Of a stretch of DNA of 64,000 nucleotides, positions 25,984 through 34,930 are shown piece after piece. Numbering within the stretch: position 1 is the first letter of the stretch; each line of letters starts with the position of its first letter. The position numbers and the translations under genes are program-made. Source of the stretch: Eubacterium sp. Its GTDB lineage: Bacteria; Bacillota; Clostridia; Lachnospirales; Lachnospiraceae. The stretch is taken from positions 93,653 to 157,652 of the forward strand of contig JAFRHL010000006.1 of assembly GCA_017433295.1 (NCBI GenBank), in the 5' to 3' direction. Under the pieces are notes generated by a model that saw nothing but the letters and a program-made list of their open reading frames with translations, ran no database searches and had not been told where the DNA came from.

Positions 25984-27219
25984 TTACTGATTTTTTCTGT
26001 GATTTAAAAGATCTATCAGATCATCAATAACCTGATCAATATGATCATAGGAATTCCACTTCCTGAAAAGGGCAACATCTATATCCACTGCAAGAAACTT
26101 AGCCTTTGTTCTCAAATCGTTATCTTCAATGAAATCAAAATCAGCCGTGTCCATGGTACCGCATACCCTTGAAAAGTTGACGCAGGCTGCAAATCCCAGA
26201 CATTCTCTTAAGATATCCAGGCCTATGGTTTCTTTATAACCCTTCGTAACCTGGTACTCAATCTTGGCATCCTTGTCCCAGTATTGGTAAAAGAAGCTTA
26301 TATAATTGGTATAGAGCATTTTAAAGAGAGAAAGAAGATAGGCCAGACATTCCTTACGGTCTGCTTCATTATCATAGGGACGAAATGCCGCCGAACAGTA
26401 CTGGGACAATATATTGGCCAGTATAAAACCAAGGTCATAGGAGAAAGGAGCTCCAAAAGTATACTCCATATCAATTACCTTGAGGCTGTCATCGTCCGCA
26501 AAGATATTGGAGGTATGAAAATCACCATGGATCAGAGTTTCAGACTTGCTCATAAAGAGATGGCGCAGTTTATAACGCTGAAACTTGAGATCAGGATCTT
26601 CAAAAACCCACTTGCAGTAATTGACATAATCCTGGCCGCAGGCATGATCGAAATCATCTGCTCCGAAAATACCGAGGAAGATACCGTTCTCCATAACAGA
26701 ACGAAGCTCGGCATTCATGAAATGAGCCAGAAGAGCCCGATAGGTTTTGGTGGGCAGATAAAACTCCGATGTGTAGAAATGTGTAGCCGCCAGATACTCT
26801 GCCCCCTGATAGGCAAATCTGGGAAGCTGGTGGTCCTTATTAAACTCAAAGCGAACCAGCTTTAAATTGGAGACATCTTCCATGACGATAATATAGTTGT
26901 CAAAGTCAACATGAAAGACCTTGGGAACATACTGGGGAACTATGGCAGAACGAAGCTGCATGATCTCATACTCGAAGCGGTTCCGCCTTGGAGTAAGGAC
27001 ACTTCCTCTCCTGCGAAGGGTTTCGGTGGACTGTTTTACAATGACAGAATGCTTTCCATCGGAAACCGTAAAAACGTAATTACAGTAGCCGTCTCCTTCG
27101 ATGTCAGCGCCAAGATCCCCTTCACCGATCAGATGTACTTCCACAGGGTCACACAACTCTACAGAAGGAACATGTTTACGAATATAAGAAACTATATTTT
27201 GTTTTGTTAATGTAATCAT
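25984..27219 (-). CDS. Methylthioribose-kinase-like phosphotransferase 1
   Basis: The 411-residue kinase has the APH/choline-kinase fold. Family features are the lysine of VIVKQST (about residue 57), the catalytic loop LIHGDFHTSNIF (about 230) and the metal-binding VIDMEYTFGAPFSYDLG (about 250). The pattern after the catalytic loop resembles S-methyl-5-thioribose kinase (MtnK) more than aminoglycoside kinases, and the length is close. The ATG at 27219 follows GGAAGGGG; an upstream ATG at 27279 reads into the previous gene. It is a paralogue of the next gene upstream. The substrate is unknown: methylthioribose, 5-deoxyribose or another small alcohol are possible. Linkage to pduUV suggests a role with the B12 microcompartment. 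Confidence 0.75.
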   Translation of the reverse strand: MITLTKQNIVSYIRKHVPSVELCDPVEVHLIGEGDLGADIEGDGYCNYVFTVSDGKHSVIVKQSTETLRRRGSVLTPRRNRFEYEIMQLRSAIVPQYVPKVFHVDFDNYIIVMEDVSNLKLVRFEFNKDHQLPRFAYQGAEYLAATHFYTSEFYLPTKTYRALLAHFMNAELRSVMENGIFLGIFGADDFDHACGQDYVNYCKWVFEDPDLKFQRYKLRHLFMSKSETLIHGDFHTSNIFADDDSLKVIDMEYTFGAPFSYDLGFILANILSQYCSAAFRPYDNEADRKECLAYLLSLFKMLYTNYISFFYQYWDKDAKIEYQVTKGYKETIGLDILRECLGFAACVNFSRVCGTMDTADFDFIEDNDLRTKAKFLAVDIDVALFRKWNSYDHIDQVIDDLIDLLNHRKNQ

Positions 27220-27235
27220 AGCCCCTTCCTTCTTT

Positions 27236-28489
27236 CTATAGAACCAGGTCTTTGATGTTTGTGCGATATATTTCTTCAATTGTCTTTATATCATCAATGA
27301 AATCATCGATAGATGTATAAGACTCCCAGTTAACCAGCATATGCCGGTTAAGGATAATGGAAAAGCACTTGGCATTATGCCTCTGTACCGGATCGGCAAT
27401 CTCATCATAATCAGGAAATGCGATGACACTGACAATACGCCCAAGCATGGCGGTGGCGGCAAATCCGATAAATTCTTTCAGGGTAGTCTGGCAGAAATCT
27501 TCAAGCAATCCGGGAACATCCCTGTACTCGGGCTTGGCGAATCTGCGGAAATGCCTGCAAAAGTACTTACAGAAGCTTAAATAGGTATCTTTTATAATAA
27601 ACAGGCAGTAGGCCTGGTAGGCCTCCCTGTCGCTCTCTGTGTCAAATGGTCTGAAAGCCGCTGCGGCATACTGGGTCAGGAAGTTCTGAAGGAAATATCC
27701 CATGTCATAGGAGAAGGGACCGCAGAAGGTATACTCCATATCTATGACTTTGGTTTCATCATCACTGGCGAAAATATTGGAAGTATGCAGGTCTCCATGG
27801 ATCAGGCACTCACCCTTGGTCATAAAGAGATGACGGAGCCGCTGCCTTGCGATCAGGACCTCAGGGTCTGCACAGATTTTTTCGGAGAATCTTTCAAAAT
27901 CCGGATCAAGGGGCCTGCCTACGGTATCCTCAGGAGTAACCTTGCTTAAGAACATGCCGATATCCATGATCTGTCTCATGGTAGAGTTCATAAAATGAAC
28001 GGAAAGATCCCTGAAAGTTTTGCCGTCAAGGTAATACTCGGAAGTAAAGAAATTGTTGGCGGCCATATAGCGGCCAATATGTTCCCCCAGCAGAGGGAAC
28101 TGTACCCCTTTGAGCAGCTGAAAACGGGAAATCTTAAGATGAGACACATCTTCGGTAATGAATACCCGGTTTTCTGTATCAATATCATATACGGCAGGAA
28201 CAAAATCCGGGGCAATGGCCTTGCGCAGCAGAAGAGAATCATATTCCAGTTTATAACGGTTGACATCCAGCTGCATATGCATGCCGACCCGGGACTGAAC
28301 CGTGGACTGTTTGACAATCAGAAAATGCCTGCCGTCGGAAACCCGGTAAACAAAATTGATAAAACCGTCCCCATCCTCTTCTTTACTGCCTTCTCCGATG
28401 GCGGAGACCTGTACGTCCCCCTCAATATTGAAAAAATCAAGCCTTGAATCCACATAGGAAGCAACATTCTCTTTTGTCAGTTGAATCAA
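27236..28489 (-). CDS. Methylthioribose-kinase-like phosphotransferase 2
   Basis: The 417-residue paralogue of the neighbouring kinase lies 17 nt before it in the same operon. It has LIVKQST (about 60), LIHGDLHTSNIF (about 233), closer to the usual HGDLH form, and VIDMEYTFCGPFSYDMG (about 252). The start is probably the TTG at 28489, because the AGGGGG site lies 8 nt upstream and the resulting opening (LIQLTKEN) aligns with the paralogue's MITLTKQN; a GTG at 28498 lies within that site. The two proteins are similar along their whole length but clearly diverged, so they may act on different substrates or as a heterodimer (inference). Confidence 0.75.
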   Translation of the reverse strand: MIQLTKENVASYVDSRLDFFNIEGDVQVSAIGEGSKEEDGDGFINFVYRVSDGRHFLIVKQSTVQSRVGMHMQLDVNRYKLEYDSLLLRKAIAPDFVPAVYDIDTENRVFITEDVSHLKISRFQLLKGVQFPLLGEHIGRYMAANNFFTSEYYLDGKTFRDLSVHFMNSTMRQIMDIGMFLSKVTPEDTVGRPLDPDFERFSEKICADPEVLIARQRLRHLFMTKGECLIHGDLHTSNIFASDDETKVIDMEYTFCGPFSYDMGYFLQNFLTQYAAAAFRPFDTESDREAYQAYCLFIIKDTYLSFCKYFCRHFRRFAKPEYRDVPGLLEDFCQTTLKEFIGFAATAMLGRIVSVIAFPDYDEIADPVQRHNAKCFSIILNRHMLVNWESYTSIDDFIDDIKTIEEIYRTNIKDLVL

Positions 28490-28566
28490 GGCAAACACCC
28501 CCTTAGGTTCCGGTCTGGCAATGACACCATGCTATGGCACACAAAAACCGGTATAAATCTTTTATA

Positions 28567-29046
28567 CTAATCAAAATAATCATCAGAAAACCTGACAGCG
28601 GTTTCGGCTTTATAACGGGCAACAATTTCATGAATGCCCTTGGAAAGAGCTTCGATACCTTCGCCGGTAAAGGAACTGACCGCGAAAATATCCCTGCAGC
28701 CTGCCAGTTCAAGATAACCTCTCCCCTGCTTCTGCTTGGAATCACTTCTGTCGATCTTGGTCAGAACCCCTATAACAGGTCTTTCAAACTTGGTATCGAT
28801 CCCGCCGGAGAACCAGCAGTCATCGCTGGTGGAATCCTGCACCAGACAAATGACATCGGCATCATAGGAGGTAATGGTAAGTGATCCCCAGTAGCCCCGC
28901 TGCTGCATGTACTCTCCGGGTGTATCTATAAAGTTGCCGATATATTCTACAGCCTGAGTCTTGTCGTATTTGATCTCCTCGTTCCTGAGCCTCTGGATCA
29001 AAGTGGTCTTGCCTGCTGCTGACGGACCGATGAGCATAATTTTCAT
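28567..29046 (-). CDS. pduV: PduV/EutP small GTPase-like protein
   Basis: The 159-residue protein is of the EutP/PduV family, Ras-like P-loop proteins found with microcompartments. The P-loop is GPSAAGKTT (residues 7-15), the switch region EYIGNFIDTPGEY lies near 35-48, and LTKIDRSD near 100 is the NKxD-like base-recognition motif. In enteric bacteria PduV associates with the outside of the compartment through the shell and may affect its positioning. The start codon lies 15 nt after pduU. The gene order pduU-pduV is common. Confidence 0.9.
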   Translation of the reverse strand: MKIMLIGPSAAGKTTLIQRLRNEEIKYDKTQAVEYIGNFIDTPGEYMQQRGYWGSLTITSYDADVICLVQDSTSDDCWFSGGIDTKFERPVIGVLTKIDRSDSKQKQGRGYLELAGCRDIFAVSSFTGEGIEALSKGIHEIVARYKAETAVRFSDDYFD

Positions 29047-29061
29047 ATGTCAGTTCTCCAA

Positions 29062-29442
29062 TCAGGTCTTCGTAATAGAAACCACATCAAAGCCCAGCTT
29101 ATTGTAGAAAGTCGAAATCACACTGTTTAAAGCGGATTCCACATTTGCCGTGGAGCCCACGATGATAACAGATCCTGAAAAACGGTCAACAAATCCAAGC
29201 TTTATGGATGCGGCTTTTGTGCAGATATCAGCGGCAATAATGGTAGCCTCTGACGGTGTGATGGTCATGATACCGATGGCGTCATGATAATCATCAGGAA
29301 GACCCAGCTTTCTGTAAACAGATTCCTTGGGTCTGGTAACCATATGTGCCAGGGTAATCTGCTTGCCGGGAACATATTCCTGTATCATACGTGATTTATC
29401 TTCCGCATTGATACCATTATTGATCATATCTCTGGTAGCCAT
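29062..29442 (-). CDS. pduU: BMC shell protein PduU/EutS (permuted)
   Basis: The 126-residue protein is a circularly permuted BMC-H shell protein of the PduU/EutS type. Its N-terminal 40 residues ([18 protein letters not shown]) form the strand that makes the small beta-barrel over the pore in this group. The permuted BMC core follows, with [18 protein letters not shown] near 57 and [16 protein letters not shown] near 90. It is the first gene of the minus-strand operon, with pduV after it. A GGGGG site precedes the ATG. Confidence 0.93.
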   Translation of the reverse strand: MATRDMINNGINAEDKSRMIQEYVPGKQITLAHMVTRPKESVYRKLGLPDDYHDAIGIMTITPSEATIIAADICTKAASIKLGFVDRFSGSVIIVGSTANVESALNSVISTFYNKLGFDVVSITKT

Positions 29443-29775
29443 AAATATCCCCCTTTGAAATATTTCGGATTATTATGATTTCTAAATGAGAAATAGTATA
29501 TAGAAATCACGGGACATTAATCATTTTTTAAAATGGACAGACTCCTGCCCGACAATAATTTGATTTTATTGTACAAAAAAAGATAAGAAAAGTAAATAAA
29601 AATAGTCGTATCTGATATATATTTTTTTGTTTAAGTGGTGGTATTGAAATGGTTCTCAGAACAAATCTTTCACTGTAGCGATTCCTTACCTGACGGGCGG
29701 CTGTCAGAATTATTCTTATAAGCAGATTATCACCCTCCAGTTCTTAAAAAAAGATCCTAAGCATATAATAGTACA
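29443..29775. other. Divergent intergenic region pduU / spoIID
   Basis: This 333-bp A/T-rich gap should hold the promoter of the minus-strand pduU operon near its left end and a spoIID promoter near its right end. On the minus strand a TATACT box lies about 50 nt before pduU, but no good -35 is seen. No gene, hairpin or repeat stands out. Confidence 0.5.
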
Positions 29776-30723
29776 ATGAGAAGAATAGCGATGATCCTCC
29801 TGATTCTGCTTTCGGGTATTCTCTTGTCCGGAATCATGACGATCCTCTTTATCGGAAGAAAAGACGGAATGCAGAAGAAAATGGGGATAAAGGTCACCTT
29901 GAAGGATGGGACAACAATTGATGGAGAAGAGTTTGTGATGGGGATGGCTGCCGCGGAGATACCACGTATGGAGGAGGAGGAAGCATTAAGAGCGTGGATA
30001 ATAGTCTGTCGGACAAATTTTCTAAAAGCAGCCGGAGACCGGAAGGAACTCAGCCAGGAAGAACTGGCACTGGATTACCTTTCATACGGGCAGATGGAAG
30101 CAAATAACGGAAAAATGATTTGCCTGGAGTACAGGAGCAGATTGATGGAGGCTTCAGAAAAGACCTTTGGAAAGACCCTGTTTTACGGGGAGGAGATGAT
30201 CGATGCCCTCTATCATCAGGTCAGCATAGGGAAAACCATTTCATCAAAAGAAATATATGATCTGGACGTGCCCTATCTTACCAGTGTGGACAGCAGCCAG
30301 GATGTGGAATCCGAAGAATACCTCAATACAAAAATTCTGACATGGCAGGATCTGGCAGGCGTATTATCGAAGGGCGATGCAAAGGTATCTGAAAAAAACT
30401 GCAAAGAGAATCTTAAGATAGAAGAACAGACGGAAAATGGATATGTAAAGCTTATCAGTGTAAACAAGGCAAAATGGACAGGAGAAGAGTGGAAGGAACT
30501 TTTTGGACTCACCTCTCCCTATTATTATCTGGAAAACTATGAGGACAGGCTGAGGATCGTCACTTTGGGAAAAGGACACGGGATGGGAATGAGCCTGTTT
30601 GGGGCAAATGCGCTGGCAAAAAAGGGAAAAAAAGCTGAGGAAATCCTGTCCTGGTATTATCCCGGAACAGAGATTAAAAATACGGTAAATGAAAAAAATG
30701 AAGAAAAAAATACCAGGATGTGA
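29776..30723 (+). CDS. spoIID: SpoIID-like sporulation protein
   Basis: The 315-residue protein resembles SpoIID, a membrane-anchored lytic transglycosylase that, with SpoIIP and SpoIIM, degrades septal peptidoglycan during engulfment. One hydrophobic anchor spans residues 4-26. The catalytic glutamate is expected in VMGMAAAEIP (about 55-64). The C-terminal GHGMGMSLFGANALAKKGKKAEEILSWYYPG (about 270-300) is the family hallmark, given here with its key GHGMGMS start. It is directly followed by a spoIIQ-like gene, which confirms the sporulation context. Confidence 0.9.
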   Translation: MRRIAMILLILLSGILLSGIMTILFIGRKDGMQKKMGIKVTLKDGTTIDGEEFVMGMAAAEIPRMEEEEALRAWIIVCRTNFLKAAGDRKELSQEELALDYLSYGQMEANNGKMICLEYRSRLMEASEKTFGKTLFYGEEMIDALYHQVSIGKTISSKEIYDLDVPYLTSVDSSQDVESEEYLNTKILTWQDLAGVLSKGDAKVSEKNCKENLKIEEQTENGYVKLISVNKAKWTGEEWKELFGLTSPYYYLENYEDRLRIVTLGKGHGMGMSLFGANALAKKGKKAEEILSWYYPGTEIKNTVNEKNEEKNTRM

Positions 30724-30767
30724 ATAATTTCTCATTCTCTGGCAAAAATAAAGCCAGAGGTGATGAT

Positions 30768-31556
30768 ATGAGAAGACCAAAATATTTTTTAGAAAAAAAA
30801 TACATTACAAGTTTGGTTATTGCTGCTTTTCTGGCCCTTTCTGTAATAACGGCAAATAATATTAAAATGGGAGATGCCGGTAAAAAAGAGCCGGAGACAG
30901 AAACTAAAGAAACACTCAGTCCCGCAGAGGATAAGGAAAGCACGGATGATACAGAAGAAAATCCACTGAATGCATATGAGAATTCAGATGGGGATATTAC
31001 CCCTGAAAAAAATGACCAGTATGATACACAATGGAAAAGAGAAACCGATGATGACAGACAGGACAAAGCAGAAGCAGACAGGTCTGCGGAGGATGAAAAA
31101 GATAACGAGGGAACAAGGGAACCGGTATCAGATGATTTTAATTACGATGGTAAAACCAGGCTGACCTGGCCTGTGCTGGGCAATGTTATCCTGCCCTACA
31201 GTATGGATACCACCGTATATTATACTACTCTTGACCACTATGCCTGTAACGACGGCCTGCTGATCGGGGCAAGAACCGGAGACAAGGTAAAGGCTGCCGC
31301 GGAGGGCAGAATAGTGGACATTGCAGAAACAGACCGGTATGGAACCGTGATCACAATGCTGATCGGTAAAGATTATAAAGTATACTATGGTCAGGTAGAG
31401 GATGTAAAATACCAGATCGGAGATGTTGTTAAAGAGGGAAAAACCATCGCAAGGGTGGCAAAACCGACCCGTTCCTTTCTTCTGGAAGGACCCCATCTCT
31501 ATTTTAAAATGATCTTTAAAGGAAAAAGTGTCAATCCGGCTGATTACCTCAGATAG
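30768..31556 (+). CDS. spoIIQ: SpoIIQ-like M23-fold sporulation protein
   Basis: The 262-residue protein has one membrane segment (about 13-32), an acidic disordered linker (33-115) and a C-terminal M23/LytM-fold domain (120-262). This fits SpoIIQ, the forespore half of the SpoIIQ-SpoIIIAH channel. The zinc-site pattern is broken: where M23 enzymes have HxGxD it reads HYACND, and the final HxH reads HLY, so it is probably not an active endopeptidase. The ATG at 30768 after AGAGGTGA is preferred to 30720. It follows spoIID by 44 nt. A non-sporulation M23 protein is less likely in this context. Confidence 0.82.
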   Translation: MRRPKYFLEKKYITSLVIAAFLALSVITANNIKMGDAGKKEPETETKETLSPAEDKESTDDTEENPLNAYENSDGDITPEKNDQYDTQWKRETDDDRQDKAEADRSAEDEKDNEGTREPVSDDFNYDGKTRLTWPVLGNVILPYSMDTTVYYTTLDHYACNDGLLIGARTGDKVKAAAEGRIVDIAETDRYGTVITMLIGKDYKVYYGQVEDVKYQIGDVVKEGKTIARVAKPTRSFLLEGPHLYFKMIFKGKSVNPADYLR

Positions 31557-31892
31557 TCACATCAAAACTGTTTGAGCATAAGATAAAAAGAGAAGGAACA
31601 AAAATTCAACAGCCGGGATGATATTACTATACGGTTTAACTGTCGGTTTAATGATTAAGGAGCCATGTCGCATAAGATTAACTGGTATTAATTCTACCGG
31701 GGCGGCATGGCTCCTTATATTCACGAAACGATTCCGAATGGGTGATGCGCTTTATATCCGGCTGATCGGATAAGGAAGGAGTTTAGAAGAACTATCCTGT
31801 TATTTTAAGCTCCTTCCTGATGAAATACACTTTTAAGGATAGAAAAGCACATAGAAATCATGGTATACTAAAACAGATAAGATACCCGGAGG
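31557..31892. other. Intergenic region with two long hairpins
   Basis: Hairpin 1 pairs AAGGAGCCATGTCG (31657-31670) with CGGCATGGCTCCTT (31703-31716), with a nested CTGGTA/TACCGG stem. Hairpin 2 pairs AGGAAGGAG (31773-31781) with CTCCTTCCT (31810-31818). Neither has a clear T-run on either strand. The region separates the converging spoIIQ and hemolysin III family genes. No open frame looks real. Confidence 0.6.
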
Positions 31893-32579
31893 TTACAGAA
31901 GATAAGCATACATAAAAATAAAATGACACAGGCTGCCTCCCATCACAAACAGGTGGAAGATCTCATGTTTTCCGAAATACCTGGGGAGCTTTTCAAAGAC
32001 TTTAAGCTTCAGGCCATAGATGATCCCGCCCAGGGTATAGATGATCCCGCCAATAAGAAGCCACAGAAAGGCAGCTGCAGGCAATGTGGCATAAAGCGGC
32101 TTAAATACAAAGATACAGGTCCATCCCATGGAAATATAAATCAGGGAGCTGACCCATCGGGGACAGTTGATGAACAGGATCTTTAAAAGTATGCCGGCCA
32201 GAGCAGCTGTCCACATGAAGGCCAGCAGGGGGATTCCCCTGGAGGGGGGCAGGACAAGCAGACATACAGGAGTATAGGAACCCGCGATGAGGACAAATAT
32301 CATAGAATGGTCGATGCGGCGCAGCACAAGATTCACCTTCTCGGAGATATTAAAGGTATGATACACAGTGCTGGCTCCGTAAAGGAGGATCATGCTTAAA
32401 ATAAAAACGCTCATTGAAACAACCGCAGCAGGGCTGTTGCTGAGAACAGACTTGCTGATCAGAGGAAATGCACAGAACAAGGCGGCGATGGCTGCGATCA
32501 GATGGGTGAGGGCACTTCCCGGATCCTTCATAAACCGGCAGAAATGCAGGCCTTCTTTGTACAGAGGTTCATTGTTCAT
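31893..32579 (-). CDS. Hemolysin III / YqfA family membrane protein
   Basis: The 228-residue protein with about seven membrane helices belongs to the hemolysin III (HlyIII, PAQR-related) family. Signature residues are visible: STVYHTF near 75, RRIDHSMIF near 91 and the C-terminal HEIFHLFVMGGSLCHF near 205, with histidines that probably bind metal. The start at 32579 follows a GGAG site; an in-frame ATG six codons upstream is less well placed. Despite the name, most members are not proven toxins; a membrane-lipid or hydrolase role is suggested for relatives. It is a single gene with no obvious partner. Confidence 0.88.
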   Translation of the reverse strand: MNNEPLYKEGLHFCRFMKDPGSALTHLIAAIAALFCAFPLISKSVLSNSPAAVVSMSVFILSMILLYGASTVYHTFNISEKVNLVLRRIDHSMIFVLIAGSYTPVCLLVLPPSRGIPLLAFMWTAALAGILLKILFINCPRWVSSLIYISMGWTCIFVFKPLYATLPAAAFLWLLIGGIIYTLGGIIYGLKLKVFEKLPRYFGKHEIFHLFVMGGSLCHFIFMYAYLL

Positions 32580-32777
32580 GGTAAAAGCTCCTTTCATTTA
32601 AAATTATATAATATTCTCAAAACACCGGCATCTTTGTTTAAATTCCTGACCTGAAGATGATTGGACCGGATTGAGAAGATATTAATATCATATGATATAG
32701 TATTAAAAACTATGTATTATGATTTTGAATATTAGCACGATTGTTTTAAAATGTCAATATTTATGAGGACAAAAGAG

Positions 32778-33581
32778 ATGATAAAAGCAGGACTTGCCCA
32801 GATGGATATTTCCTGGGAAAATGTAAATGACAACAAACAGAGGGCAGAGGCTTTTTTTGAAGAAGCAGCCGGGAAAAATGTGGATATCCTGGTTTTTCCG
32901 GAGATGAGCCTTACCGGTTTTTCCATGGATGTGGAAAAAATAACCGGTGACTGGGAAGATCAGAGAGACTTCTTTTCACAGATGTCAGAAAAATATTCGA
33001 TGGCTGTAGCCGGCGGATACGCGGCAAAAAGGGAGTCCGGTAAAAGTATTCATGCCAACAGACCAAAATTTGAGAATCATCTGACCATTTTTGACCGGGG
33101 AGACAGGATCCTTGATTATATAAAGATCCACCCCTTCTCTTATGGAAGAGAAGCAGAGTTTTTCACCGGCGGCGACCGCATTGTAACTGCGGGCTGGAAA
33201 GATACTGCAGTAGGAGGATTTGTATGCTATGACCTTCGTTTTCCTGAAGTTTTCCAGATCAGTTCGGTTGAAAGCGAGGTGATTTTTGTGATTGCCAACT
33301 GGCCCCGGAGCCGGATCTCTCACTGGGATATACTGCTTCAGGCCAGGGCAATAGAAAATCAGTGTTTTGTGGTGGGAGTAAACAGGACCGGAAGCGGGGG
33401 CGGCCTTGGATATAACGGGCATTCTGCAGTATATTCTCCCCGGGGAGACAGGCTGACTGAGCTTTCCGAGAAAGAACTTCTTATAACAGCCGCCCTGGAT
33501 GAGGATGAGCTTAGAGAATATCGGAGGAAGTTTCCGGTGAAAAGAGACCGGAGAATAGAATTATACAAACATTTCCTCTGA
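32778..33581 (+). CDS. Carbon-nitrogen hydrolase (nitrilase family)
   Basis: The 267-residue hydrolase is of the nitrilase superfamily, closest in look to omega-amidase/Nit2-type enzymes. The catalytic triad is visible as Glu in VFPEMSLTG (about 43), Lys in DYIKIHPFSYG (about 113) and Cys in VCYDLRFPEVF (about 150). NWPRSRISHWDILLQARAIENQ near 175-195 is also typical. The start at 32778, with GAGGA 8 nt upstream, is favoured over the ATG at 32751. The substrate is probably a small amide such as alpha-ketoglutaramate; that is inference. It is a single gene. Confidence 0.88.
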   Translation: MIKAGLAQMDISWENVNDNKQRAEAFFEEAAGKNVDILVFPEMSLTGFSMDVEKITGDWEDQRDFFSQMSEKYSMAVAGGYAAKRESGKSIHANRPKFENHLTIFDRGDRILDYIKIHPFSYGREAEFFTGGDRIVTAGWKDTAVGGFVCYDLRFPEVFQISSVESEVIFVIANWPRSRISHWDILLQARAIENQCFVVGVNRTGSGGGLGYNGHSAVYSPRGDRLTELSEKELLITAALDEDELREYRRKFPVKRDRRIELYKHFL

Positions 33582-33708
33582 AATCACTGGACAAAGTTTC
33601 GATAATGCTTATAATTATATCTGTAAGAAATATATAGCCGTAGCAGAGCGATTCGGACTTACTGGCATGAAGTTTCCGATGGGATTACGGTCAGGAAAGG
33701 GGAATAGT

Positions 33709-34722
33709 ATGAGTGTTCAGGAATTGCTGACTTATGTTGAGGAGCTGTCATTTAAGACCTCTATGATCGGGTATGACAAAGATGAGGTAGATATCCAGCT
33801 GGATAAGATCTGCGATGAGATCGAAGCCATCGTGAAAGAAAAAGACGATGAGATCGCCGCCTTAAGAAGCGGTGTTCCCGCGACACCGGTAGTGGTAGAC
33901 CTTAACAGCCGGGAAGAAGAAGCAGAGACCGAAGAAAGCCCGGAGGAGGACAAGGCAGAGATAAAGACAGAGGAAGCAATTGGAGAATATGATGATACTT
34001 CCGCAGAGATAGAAGATCTTAAGAGCCAGATAGGCAGGCTTAAGCAGGCCCTGGCTCAGGCTGAAAAACAGGCGGTAGAAGCTGAAGAAAGAGCTGAGGA
34101 AGCAGAAGAGCGGGCTCAGAATGCAGAGAATGAGGCGGAGGATGCAGAAGTAAGACTGAATTCGGCCCAGGAGGAGCTCAGAGCTTTAAGAGAGGAATGG
34201 GAAGCGTGTAAAGAAGAACTCTCTGCTGTCGAAGCTGCCGGTGCTAAGGAGGAGACCCGGTCTGCTGCGCCGCAGACCACAGATGAAGCATATCAGCTTT
34301 ATATGAAGAATGCTGACTTACTTTGCAGACAGCTGGCAGCTGTTGACACCCAGAAAGAAGCCATCGTTTCCCAGGCCAATGAAGAAGCTGAGGCCATCCT
34401 CGGCAATGCCAGGGAAGAAGAGGCCAGGATCCTTGAAGCAGCCCGCGCACAGGCGGATGAAAACCTGGAAGCAGCAAAAGCTGAATCCGAAACCATCCTC
34501 AATAAAGCATGGGCGGAATCCGAGAAGATCACGGCGGAGTCTGAAAGCCATCTGAAGGAAGCTGAAGAGGAAGCCAGAAGAATTGTTGAAGAGGGCCGGA
34601 TCAATTACAAGAAAGACCAGGAAGATTACCAGGAACTGCTGGAGAAGAAGGATTCCCTTGTATCCTTCATGACGAATATCAGCGGAGACATCTCGGATCT
34701 TCTCAAGAAGATGCAGGCCTGA
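33709..34722 (+). CDS. DivIVA-like coiled-coil protein
   Basis: The 337-residue protein starts with a short DivIVA-like segment (FKTSMIGYDKDEVDIQLDKI, about 12-30). It continues into long heptad-repeat coiled coils rich in Ala/Glu (about 100-180 and 210-320). A middle part, about 50-100, is acidic and disordered. Such proteins mark poles or septa in Gram-positive cells, or bind envelope complexes. It is not a canonical DivIVA because of the length and acidic insert. The ATG at 33709 follows AAGGGG; an upstream ATG at 33667 lacks a site. Its specific role is unknown. Confidence 0.7.
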   Translation: MSVQELLTYVEELSFKTSMIGYDKDEVDIQLDKICDEIEAIVKEKDDEIAALRSGVPATPVVVDLNSREEEAETEESPEEDKAEIKTEEAIGEYDDTSAEIEDLKSQIGRLKQALAQAEKQAVEAEERAEEAEERAQNAENEAEDAEVRLNSAQEELRALREEWEACKEELSAVEAAGAKEETRSAAPQTTDEAYQLYMKNADLLCRQLAAVDTQKEAIVSQANEEAEAILGNAREEEARILEAARAQADENLEAAKAESETILNKAWAESEKITAESESHLKEAEEEARRIVEEGRINYKKDQEDYQELLEKKDSLVSFMTNISGDISDLLKKMQA

Positions 34723-34765
34723 TCCATAATATAGATATTGTTGTCTGATTTAAAATATGGAAATT

Positions 34766-34819
34766 AAATCCGGTGCGGCATGGTGTTTATAAGAAAAAAC
34801 CGGCTGCCCGGATTTTTTT
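34766..34819 (+). terminator. Terminator of the DivIVA-like gene
   Basis: AAATCCGG-T-GCGGC (34766-34779, one bulged T) pairs with GCTGCCCGGATTT (34803-34815), followed by further T. It lies about 45 nt after the stop codon. Confidence 0.8.
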
Positions 34820-34930
34820 CTTTCTATCTTACTACAATTCAAAGGAATCTCTTTAGTATTTTCAAAATTTATGGTATAGTATTTATAATTATGTAGAAAT
34901 CTTGTGATTTTCAAATGAGATGAGGATAAG

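Noticed and set aside
25984-28489. Aminoglycoside resistance genes
   Set aside because: The fold is shared, but the motif after the catalytic loop resembles methylthioribose kinase, and the genes are embedded in a metabolic operon.
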